DNA from: Phoronis australis
Taxonomy: Eukaryota; Phoronida; Phoronidae
Direction: 5' to 3'
Assembly: GCA_002633005.1 (NCBI GenBank)
Contig: NMRA01000359.1
Location: forward strand, 145,430 to 209,429
Length of the DNA: 64,000 nt
A program made the position numbers and the translations under genes. Under the pieces are notes generated by a model. It was not told the origin of the DNA. It saw only the letters and a list, made by a program, of their open reading frames with translations, and ran no database searches. Positions 37,004 to 47,253 of this stretch are shown in pieces (the stretch's first letter is position 1; every line of letters starts with the position of its first letter).

Positions 37004-39632
37004 ATGGAAGATGTGACCTTTGTCACTAAGGTGCTGGGGGATGGTACTTTAGTCAGGAATTGATTAAAAGAGTTTTGACGAGCTTTCGCGTTCCATGCCT
37101 TTTTAGTCATTTCTGTTGTGTTGACATATGTTGGCTTATTTTAGCCTGGAGATAATTGTTGAAAACAGAAGAAAGAAAATTGATAATCTGAACGAAAAGG
37201 TGAAGCAATCGAAATCGGAACAAGCGCAAGAAATGTGAGTTTCTCCCTCGCGGTTAAATTCATTGGTAACGATTTGGAGTTCCTGTAAGCGTCAAACACA
37301 TCAACGCATTGTAGGCTGGTGTCACTGCATAGTGAAATGCATGCTGATTTACTTCGACTATTTGCACTTCAAGTCACCATGATTATATTAAATTCGCGTC
37401 GTATAGTCTTCTGACACAGCGCCGTCCTGGATAAGTGAATGGGAAATTGGTCGAAGATTTTTCTTTGTACGTGTAAAGTTTTACGGACCAAAAACAGTCA
37501 TGTAATGTATACCATGAGTACCGCAGTTCAGGCACTAAGTTTGAAATGCAAATTTTACGTCTGTCAAAATTGTGTCCCCGTCCTCTTACAAATGGTATGA
37601 ACGCGCAATCATACACGGTGTTAAAAACCCTTTGATCTTTTTCCTTGCGCAACGTGTCTTCACAATTTGCCTACACAATGGTGCGATTGAGTGAGGCCTG
37701 GGGCTGAAATACTCAGTAGTTAGAACTTACAATTTTGATTTCAGGGCCTTGTTTGAAGACAAATTGACAGAATTGGCAACAAAATTAATGGAAGCAAAAG
37801 ATTTTTATGTGAGTCAAGTCATACGTATTTGAAATAACATAACGTGTTGAAACGTTTTTGTCAGTAACCTGGTACAGTTCGTTTTGTTAAAGTTTTTATT
37901 CACTTCTTATTCATAAAAACCAGTCACCGTGTCAAGACATGTAATACTGCATTTTAGGCAGACGAACGACTCAAAGCAAAAATCAAGGAAGTGAAGACTC
38001 AAAAAGATGCACTGGAAACAGAAGGTATTTATTCCTGTTGGTGGATAACACAAAGCCTCGTGTAGTTTCACCGCCTAAGCTTAGTTCTCGTCGAAATATC
38101 TCGCTCACTTGCAGAAATCTGTCTTTAACCCCAGTTATATTTCCCACCATTTCTGTTGTCCAGAGCTCAGTTGCGTAAAACACATGTTCGGTGCCCTCTA
38201 ACTTCTTTTTAGCCAAGGAAACGGAAAAGGACATTACAGACGTCGCAGAAAATATTAAAGAGTTGTCACTGAAGCCAGCCTATGACGAAGTATCTGTTTA
38301 TGTTCAAGATCAAATAAGGTATTTAAAGCTGTGTTTTGTTATTCAAGACGATAAGACCATTGCTTTTGCATCAGTTCTGCGATAACGTTTTTCTCAGACT
38401 TACCGTTTTCGAGTTATTTGAGTTTGAATTTCAAAAAACGCAAAATTTCAATTTTTTCGAAAAAATTATGGAATGTTGCGAAACTATCAATTTAGATAGA
38501 GTTAGGAACGGGGTTTCAGAAGATGTTTTCCATTTTTCGATAGGACGTCTACTTTTCGAATTAATTGAGATTTTCTGATAGCGCTGTTCCTTTGAGCGCT
38601 CTTACTGCATTGATGTTGGTTTTGTTTATTTGAACAAGACTTTAGGTTATTTCTTACTAACTTATAACATCTAAGTTCTCGTATGAATGTTATTGTGTTG
38701 TTCATAATCTCCGCCTTCATCGTCATGATCGTCGTCGTCGTCCTCCCCATCGTCCTGTTTTCACGTAAGTTCGCCAAGTGTCGCTCCTCCGAACCCTTTC
38801 GCACTGTTGCCAGGTTACCGGGTGCGTGAACAAGACTCAGGCTATTTCTTACTGATTTGTCATAATCTCCGCCTTCATCGTCATGATCGTCGTCGTCGTC
38901 CTCCCCATCGTCCTGTTTTCGCGTAATTTCGCCAAGTGTCGCTCCTCCGAGCGCTCTCGTTTTATTGTTCGTTTCTTCGACGAAACACGCGTTTATACAT
39001 AATGTATAGCCGCTGTAATGACATCTTGTTCGAGTGCGCAGTAAGTCGGTTCCTCAATCGTACCAACATGGAACCTAAAATGTCGAAATGGGGACACCCA
39101 ACCACAATTTTCGAACGAATATGTCCCTCTAAGCCTAAACATAGTGTGCTGGGGGCGTCGTTTTTTCCATGATCCGTAGGGGTGTGAGGTGCGTTGCGCC
39201 TGATGTAAATCAGCTTATGCAATAAAACAAATACCAACTTAGACCCACATCCCGCGAATTCGAACGAATGTGTATTAACAATTGAGGCAATATGTTACTC
39301 AGTATTCAACCTGCAGGTGATTTCAGGACACCGGGATTTTGTGGGATTGATTTGAATAAAACGGAAAGTGGCCTAAACAAAAACCTGGTTTTAGTTTGAC
39401 TGAAAACATGGATTTAATGCCGTTTAAAGAACATACCGATTGCAAGTTAATGTTTTCAGTCATTCACCCATACGGTTGGTGACACGAGGGGTATAATTCA
39501 TGCCATGTACGAATTGTATTTTATTTCTGATCCAGAACTGCACTACTTCAAGAACAGGCTAGACTACACCAGGTGAAGGAACAGATGTCAGCGCAAGTCG
39601 CCAACCTACAGCAACAGTTAGCTGGTTCTTAA
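37004..39632 (+). CDS. Small coiled-coil protein, 5' end uncertain
   Basis: Five exons are well supported by splice sites and phase: 37145(or 37152)-37234, 37745-37808, 37958-38024, 38213-38318 and 39536-39632. They encode about 140 residues, nearly all heptad-like (ENRRKKIDNLNEKVKQSKSE, then DKLTELATKLMEAKDFY, then LKAKIKEVKTQKDALETE, then ALLQEQARLHQVKEQM), ending QQLAGS and TAA. The protein should be a long helical coiled coil. The first exon is tentative: ATG at 37004 gives MEDVTFVTK to a gtgctg donor at 37030, which fits only if the next exon starts at 37152 rather than after the stronger acceptor at 37144; that model has 147 residues. Otherwise another upstream exon in phase 2 exists. 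I do not recognise the family. It is convergent with EFHC2, 447 bp away. Confidence 0.7.
38631..38958. repeat. Tandem duplication inside the coiled-coil gene's last intron
   Basis: A unit running from TGAACAAGACT to GCTCCTCCGA is present twice (about 38631-38796 and 38826-38953). The core (38703-38795 and 38861-38953) is offset by 158 bp and nearly identical, and contains a TCG/TCC-rich run. Confidence 0.8.
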
Positions 39633-39764
39633 TCTAATTTTCGGTATTTTTAACATTGAAATACGTCTTTGTGGGAATTTGAATAGCTTGACTTCACGTC
39701 GCCAACAAGAAAATACTTGATAATTGGGTTTATAGAAAGTTCAATCTCATGTTAAAGTGTTATC

Positions 39765-39770
39765 AATAAA
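39765..39770 (+). promoter_or_regulatory. Polyadenylation signal of the coiled-coil gene
   Basis: AATAAA 133 bp after the stop codon, on the sense strand. Confidence 0.7.
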
Positions 39771-39799
39771 TGATAAAGAGACAAGACATGATATAAACG

Positions 39800-39805
39800 T
39801 TTATT
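39800..39805 (-). promoter_or_regulatory. Polyadenylation signal of EFHC2
   Basis: TTTATT on plus (AATAAA on minus), 275 bp past the EFHC2 stop. The two convergent 3' UTRs appear to overlap or abut here. Confidence 0.6.
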
Positions 39806-40079
39806 TACACAATTCACAAACTAAAAGTGAAATTAATGCTCCTTTAATACATAAAAATAAATATCTACACAACGTACAACTTTTTATAGTGTCTTTCATA
39901 CCAGCAAAGTTGAATAATCAACCTGCAAACTGAGCGGTTGCATCCGGTTCATCACAGCATGATGTTAATGGTTTTGAAGAAATGCAGTCTGACCAAAACT
40001 GGGGGTCATGCCAATAAATGCAAGATCTACTCACATTATTGGATAACTGATTATCAAAAATTCAGGAAACATTAATAAA

Positions 40080-43000
40080 TTAAGAATCTGTTTTTCCACC
40101 AAACAAATCTTGCATGAGTGCCCTGTAGTTGACTCTGCTGACCACAGATTTATTGGTTCCTGACCAAGGCGCCAACTGATCTGGTGCATCCAGCTGGGCA
40201 GGGGCCACCACTGGGTATTCCTTCCAGTCCAGGTATCGCAACAAGTCAGTATAGTTCACTGAACCATCATCGCCAGAGCTGCACCTGCAAATTAGAAAAA
40301 AATTGTTCTGAATTCAAAGAACATAATGTTAAAGAGATACATTAGTACCGAAGGTTCCCACATATGTCATATACAGTGACTTCTGTTTGTCTGGTCTAAT
40401 TTTTATGGGCATATTGTTGTAGGGCAATAGAATGCCCAGTTTCTTAAAACTCGCTTGTGACAAAGAATCGCAATTTGCTCTGCGAAATTTGGGAAAATTT
40501 AAAATGCCCAAATTCTCACAATTTACAAAGCTATAATTGGTCAACCTGAACTTACCTTGACAGCAAACTCTGCAACAGATCCCTTTCAATAGGTAGCCTC
40601 AGTGCTTTACAAGCAGTGATTATCCTTTCGGGGAACAAAAAGCCTGATCTGGAAAAGAGATCAAAACGAACTTGTTACATTATTTTCAATTTCATTTTTC
40701 TTTCAAGTAAACTGTTTTATTATTTTATCCCCTTTTAAAAACTACAGGGAAGAACTATGTGCAACATGGGTACAAAACATGAATAAAGAGAATAAAGATG
40801 ACTTCTCTTTGAGTCCAAATTCAGCTGATCATGAGAGATTTCATATTCACTATTATTAATTTATTTAAATTAATTTACTTGAGTCAAGAGCTGGTACTTA
40901 CTTCAGAGCATCAATTTGCATGAGTGCCTCTGGCAGTTTGTTGGTCTTGATGTCAAAGTTGTATTTCCTCAGCTTATCCTGAACCAGGTAAGCCAAGATA
41001 CCTACATCAGGTAAACCATCACCAGTTGGCTTTTCACTGTAATACCTGAAACATGGAAGATGAATGATTAGTAACAAACAGTACATTTTACAATACCATA
41101 TACATCTCAACAATAGAAGTGCAAGTCTTGAACAAGTTAGTTTGTATGAGGAACATAAAAACAACACAATATTGGCCTTTAAATACAATCATATTGACAG
41201 CAACATAACAACTTACCGATTTTGCTGTACAGAAATAGATTAGAAAACTTCAAAGCAAGCTCGACACCAAAGTCATACTTATTTTATGAACTCATTAGAT
41301 CACTCATATGCATACAATTCTCAGCAGTATCACTGACGTGCTGAAGCTGATCGCACTGTGAAAGAAATAGGGCTACTTGTTTCAAGAGAAAACTTGGCAA
41401 ATTCTCACCTTCCAACAGTCATAACCTCATGGTCTGTAATGCCTGGTATACGACTCCTCAACAGATCCGTTATCTGGTCAAATGTTATGTAGCCATTTCC
41501 ACTCGGGTCCCGTTGACTCAAGTAGGTAGCCAGGTCCTGCTGAGTCTCGGGCTCGTTAACAGCTTGCTGTATTTTGGCCATTATGTTGGAAATGCTGGCG
41601 GCACCAAACTGTAATATTCATAAGTCGTAATGTCTTAAAGTTAATAAAGTCACTGTGATCACACATAGTTTCATTAATAATTCATATCCCATGCATTGTA
41701 CTGAACCAACTCAACAACAAAGCACGCACGGTGAAAACATTCAGGTTTTAACTAGAGCAGCGTGTACAAGCAGAGCAACCAAAATAGTAACCTTACCTGT
41801 TGTGGATTTTGCTCCATGTATCTGAATGCATATTCGTCAGCATCAATGAGTACAAACAGATGGGAGTTGAAGTTAACACGCGCACCAACGTACAGATCAC
41901 TGGCTAGGTAGTACTGAGATAATTTTGTGCTGTACGACTCCTGGTTGGGCTTCTTCACACGGCCTCTCTCCAAAAATTTGCCACCTCCAATTCCTAAAAA
42001 ACGAGTAAAGTCAATGCATTAATTATGTGACTTGTGAGGTAAAAGCACTAGAAGCATGAAATGTAAAAACAGTAACCTCAAAAACAAAGAGCAGTTGCAT
42101 TAAATCTCATTGGATTTTCACTTAACTAAGATATTTTGCGATACAGAGGTTCGTGATTATTAAATTCACTCTCAATAATTCATCTTGCCCAGATAAAATA
42201 TCTCTTGATTCAGTTAATCCGACTTACTCGCGTTTCCCTTCTTAAAAATTTACAATAAGAAATAACCTACCTGAGTTTCTGACAGGTGGCTCGAATACCA
42301 GCAAAGTATCATCAGACAAGAAGTAAGAGATGATGAAGCGGCGGTCCATATCAATGGGCTTTGTCGTGTCCATTCTTGCCAGGAATCTGAGAACATTGCT
42401 CTCCAGGCCACATCGATCCTTCTCCATGAACTTGATGAAGTCTCTTTGTGGTGGCTTGGGAATGAGTCCTTGACATGAGCACAGTGAATCCTCTTCACTT
42501 CCAAATCCATTGTACGGTGGTACCTGACGTTCAACGGTGCTTGCCTTGGACTGTTTGTACTGAAGAGGTGCGAAATCGTCTGGAGAGCAACAGAAATATA
42601 ACTTAGTTAGATTTTAGTATCTGGTTAAGTGTGCATGTCTAGAGGTTAGTCTAAACTATTTGGAACCCTAGTAAAAGTCAGCTTGGGTGTGCGTTAAACA
42701 ATGAGAACTTATTTTATGATGAATAAAACATAATATTTATTTGTAAAACACAACCAAGCATTTTAATGGATCAACAGTTTGAATAAGGCTATAACAATTG
42801 TGCTACACAGAATAAATGAAAACTTGTCTTAAGTTATGTGAAAATAGATTATTCACTTGCTTTGCAGGTGCATGGGAACCAAGACACTGACTTTTTTCAC
42901 TTACTTATTCCATACTTGGTCCTGTAGAATTCCTTTGTGAAATCATCACAGTCGCATAACAGTAGTTTCCGTCCCCAAACATTGAGAACAGCCCCAACCG

Positions 43001-46000
43001 TCAAATCACTGTCCCTATAGAAATCTGTATGCACTGCACCAGACTGCAAAACAATGAATATAATTTGCTTAACTTTTATTGTCAAAGCAAATGAAAATTA
43101 ATTCCAGCGCTATGGAACATAAGTTGCATGTAGCTTAAACATGATGACCACAAATTTATTTGCATAATTTGCTTTCACATTCTGATATAAATTTCATAAT
43201 GCAGTACCTGTATTGATTGGTATTACAGATTGAAGGGGTAGTACGTAGTCTGACTATACACATTTAAAAGCAACAACCACAAAAATAGCTAACCTTCAAA
43301 CTGTCCAAGATGTAGCGCCCTCCATGGCCAGTGGGTCCAAACACATTCAGAACAGTACGGTCAGTAGTTTCACCTGGTTGTCGAAGAGGGACAATATCTT
43401 TGGGTAGCTTGTTTCTGTGCAAGAACATGGGGGCTGCGTCACGTCCAGCGTTTGGATGTATGACTTCTCTAATCTCGATCGTGTCATCAGCCAAGAAATA
43501 ATGGAGAACCATCTCACGGCTGTCCCCAAACATACTGTCTGTGTCATCCCAATGACAGAAGAAACGCAGAACGTGGCGATCGTGATCCAGGAACTGTTTG
43601 AGGGTGTCGTACTTTTCGTAGGGTCGCAGAGGCTGCATGCTTTCATCAAGCTGCAGACAGAAAGCATTAAGACAATCAGAATCATACATAAGTCCACATG
43701 TTATGCCACTCAACAGGTGGATGTATTTTGACTGTCAAAGCAATTTTCTGCAGAAATCAAAAATGTCGGCCAGGCAGTCACTATTTTGGTTTAAACGGGA
43801 AGTTAAGTTTCAGTCTGCAAGTATAACAATTTAATTGTAGTACCTAAAGATTGGGAAAATTCAAATAATGTCAGCCACTACCATGCTGAAATAAGCCTAG
43901 TGCAATAAATTAGCAACACAACACCACAAAAACATTGATCAGAGGGCAGTTTAAAATAACGAGAATAAAACCCACACCAGATATTTGTTCAATTCAAACA
44001 CTTACTGCTTTCCTGTACTTGGTGTAGGGATCTGAAGGTGTTGTCTCTGGATTATTAACTTTGATGCCAAGTTTGCGAAGGAAGTTATGAGTGAACTCAT
44101 CGCAACCAGTAATTTTGAATTTGCGCCCATACAGCATGACGTCGCGTCCGACATTGAAGTCTTCAATTGTGTAGTATCCATCATCATCTGGGGGAGGTCT
44201 TGGAATGCGATGTCGGCGAATTAAAGTGCCTGCCAAAGGTATTGGTGACTACATTTAAGTATGATGCAATTTTTATTGAAAAAGGCACACCGCAAATTAA
44301 CACCTGGTAAGTATTAATAATGTATGAAATGAGGTTGACCACAATATGCAACAACTTCATGGCTAGGTGCGGTACAATTATGCAACTGGATATCAAGTGA
44401 GCAAACTAAAATCTTGCACAAAATAGTGTTATTAAAAACTACAGTCTTTTTTGTTCAATTTAATTTGGTTACTGCCAAGAAAAGATTATGATGTCAGTCC
44501 ATTATTCTACAGCCAAATTTGTGCAGTGTTCACATATGTCAACTTTGAGCACCATGAAATATTGAGCGCTATCCGTAGGCCTATTCTCAATCCAACTGTT
44601 CTTTTTTTCACAAGACTGTGCATAGTTTGTATATCAAATTACCAGAAGTGGTAGGTAGTTTTGATTACTTGACTACCAGCGAACCAAAATTTTGAGAAAA
44701 GTTTGCTTCGACAAAGAGGACCTTATTTTCCAGATGTTGTTTTACCATGCCAAATGCTGAGCAAATGGCACGTGTTTTGAAATCAATGTATGACTTTTAT
44801 TTGTTACAAAAACAGAGAAACGCGTAAGAAAACGAAGTTCATCAGATTGTTTTTCTGTTAAATGACTGTGACTGCGGTGTCATTTGAATGTCAGAGTTGC
44901 AAAACCTTATGCACAATTGGACATGCTAGATTCTGATGTAAGTTTCATTGACAGCAAAATTTAGTGGTGAACTGAGAAACCAAGCCTTGATTAAATTGCC
45001 AATGTTTTATCTACATCATTCACTACACAAGCTGTCGTTCAGCTAAAGTGTACGCTAGCTAGCTTGTTAGTGCCTAGCTTAAATGTTGATCTACTAAAAA
45101 GTAAGTATTTGTTATGAGACATGTGGATATTATCATTATATAACAATAACAAATCATGGCAAATGGAATTTAATCTAATTCATTTGGAATCATACCTTGA
45201 GGCAATCCAGCATTCTTACTTCTTGGCTCAACAACCTGAATAGAGTCATCCTCAAGATAAAAGTATATCTTGCAATTTCTAACTCTGTATTGCTCTTGTC
45301 TCTGCTCAAACACTGCTTCTTGAAAGAAGGCGTCAAATGAGAGCACTTGTTTATCAAATGCCACCCACGCTGGCTGATTGCTGCCTTCTCCTCTAGGGAA
45401 GACGCTGTTTTTTACTTTGATCTTCTGGCCCAACAGAGGGTCCCCACCAATCCCTGGCTTTTCTGTCCCAACCATCATTTGCACCTCGTTGACATTGTCA
45501 AAGTGGTGAGATTTGTGGAACTTCTCCTTTCCAAGCTGAAAATGAAATTATTAAAAATCATAGTTTTGGACACAGTCAAACACGGAAAGGATCACTTTGG
45601 GTATAATAAATTTGAATCAGGTCGCTGAACGAAAACACTAGAGATTGCTAAGCAGCCAGGTTCTAACTTCTAGGACGTACAGTAATTGTATTGCTGTTGC
45701 AACGGGCGTATATTAGTGTCTACAGGTATATATTGCTTATCGACGTGTTTACGGGAGTCGAAACCCAATTTCAACTTTGTATGCATGAAAAAGTGCAGCA
45801 AAGTGTTAATGATCACTGAAGCTATATTACTCTNATCTACTAAAAAGTAAGTATTTGTTATGAGACATGTGGATATTATCATTATATAACAATAACAAAT
45901 CATGGCAAATGGAATTTAATCTAATTCATTTGGAATCATACCTTGAGGCAATCCAGCATTCTTACTTCTTGGCTCAACAACCTGAATAGAGTCATCCTCA

Positions 46001-46825
46001 AGATAAAAGTATATCTTGCAATTTCTGACTCTGTATTGCTCTTGTCTCTGCTCAAACACTGCTTCTTGAAAGAAGGCGTCAAATGAGAGCACTTGTTTAT
46101 CAAATGCCACCCACGCTGGCTGATTGCTGCCTTCTCCTCTAGGGAAGACGCTGTTTTTTACTTTGATCTTCTGGCCCAGCAGAGGGTCCCCACCAATCCC
46201 TGGCTTTTCTGTCCCAACCATCATTTGCACCTCGTTGACATTGTCAAAGTGGTGAGATTTGTGGAACTTCTCCTTTCCAAGCTGAAAATGAAATTATTGA
46301 AAATCATAGTTTTGGACACAGTCAAACACGGAAAGGATCACTTTGTCTTTGGGTATAATAAATTTGAATCAGGTCGCTGAACGAAAACACTAGAGATTGC
46401 TAAGCAGCCAGGTTCTAACTTCTAGGACGTACAGTAATTGTATTGCTGTTGCAACGGGCGTATATTAGTGTCTACAGGTAATCGACGTGTTTACGGGAGT
46501 CGAAACCCAATTTCAACTTTGTATGCATGAAAAAGTGCAGCAAAGTGTTAATGATCACTGAAGCTATATTACTCTCAGAGCAGCGCAGATTTTTCCCAAA
46601 TCAACGAAAACTTATTTAATATTGTTTCGAGATTGACTAGTACTTCACTGCTCGAACTATGTGCACAATAATCGATGGCTAGGCGAGTCTGTTGTCAACC
46701 AAACCGCACGCCGGGACATTGGATCGAGTAGAAAACTAAGCCCAGATTAAAAAGTATCTTCAAAAATGATAAAAGGTACTTACAGCCTTGTTGAAGGAGT
46801 TCCCTGGTAAGAAGGGTAACGTCAT
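40080..46825 (-). CDS. EFHC2: EF-hand domain-containing family member C2 (EFHC2)
   Basis: Eleven exons join in frame into 749 residues, the same length as I recall for human EFHC2: 46784-46825, 45942-46281 (or its copy 45196-45535), 44006-44229, 43294-43650, 42905-43043, 42271-42579, 41797-41993, 41409-41608, 40902-41045, 40556-40648, 40080-40284. The N-terminus is MTLPFLPGNSFNKA. Three DM10 domains are visible: around VAFDKQVLSFDAFFQE/FYLEDDSIQVVEP (about 85-200), HVLRFFCHWDDTDSMFGDSR (about 220-365) and VLRFLARMD/FIISYFLSDDTLLVFEPP (about 430-535). EF-hand-like helices follow (SQRDPSGNGYITFDQITDLL, then DGSVNYTDLLRYLDW). EFHC proteins are microtubule inner proteins of motile cilia. The gene is head to head with CMC4. 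Start chosen by family match. Confidence 0.96.
45089..45833. repeat. Allelic-looking overlap around EFHC2 exon 2, copy A
   Basis: 745 bp repeated at 45835-46575 with a few SNPs and two small indels (a 4-bp TCTT-type difference and a deletion of about 10 bp near the outer end). Confidence 0.9.
45196..45535 (-). CDS. EFHC2: EFHC2 exon 2, copy A
   Basis: Same protein as copy B; only silent differences were noticed. Because 340 is not a multiple of three, including both copies in one transcript would break the frame, so only one is used. This copy is on the contig with exons 3-11. Confidence 0.85.
45834..45834. other. Assembly gap (single n) between duplicated EFHC2 exon-2 blocks
   Basis: Contig join with flanking duplication, 45089-45833 and 45835-46575. 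Confidence 0.9.
45835..46575. repeat. Allelic-looking overlap around EFHC2 exon 2, copy B
   Basis: Partner of 45089-45833. Confidence 0.9.
45942..46281 (-). CDS. EFHC2: EFHC2 exon 2 (first DM10 part), copy B
   Basis: Encodes LGKEKFHKSHHFDNVNEVQ and the start of DM10 domain 1. Length 340 bases, entering in phase 0 and leaving in phase 1, which fits exon 3. This copy is on the same contig as exon 1. Confidence 0.85.
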
Positions 46826-47253
46826 GGTGGAGTTCTGTTCCAATTCCAAAATATGATGAACTAAATACGTGTGGATTTCGCTTGCTTACAGGATAGAATG
46901 GTCACCACGAGCTTGCTGTGGACGTCGATTGTTTATTGACGATCGTTGCCATAGACTGACGTCACGTATAGCTGTGATTCCGCGTAAATTGAAATATACG
47001 AAAACTTATAAGAACAAATTTGCTTGAAAATATTATAGTTTAAATTAATAAAAATGATGTTTTTATAAATATTTAATCATATATTGTTAATTAGAATAAT
47101 ATTTTTTCATAAAACGCTAAGAATTTAAAGAAATCATTGAGGTCGAGACTTTCTTTAATGCGCATGTTCCGGAAATAATTGTCCTGTGTTATCCTCTGCT
47201 TCTTGTTCTATGCTCATTTGACAACTTTATAAAATAGTTGCACAACTGACGAG
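46826..47253. promoter_or_regulatory. Shared bidirectional promoter of EFHC2 and CMC4
   Basis: Only 428 bp separate the two start codons, on opposite strands. The interval contains a perfect CRE, TGACGTCA at 46957-46964, and next to it GTTGCCAT at 46945-46952, the 5' half-site of an RFX X-box (the 3' half is not conserved). X-boxes control many ciliary genes, which would suit EFHC2. The rest is AT-rich. Confidence 0.6.

Noticed and set aside
38703-38953. TCG-rich repeat as a possible Asp/Asp-rich coding exon
   Set aside because: It is inside an intron between two phase-matched exons and is duplicated as DNA with indels, not as protein.
43417-43731. 104-residue plus-strand frame
   Set aside because: Antisense shadow of EFHC2 exon 4.
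45089-46575. Genuine tandem exon duplication creating alternative DM10 exons in EFHC2
   Set aside because: The copies encode the same protein, abut a gap exactly and are not a multiple of three in length, so an assembly artefact is simpler.
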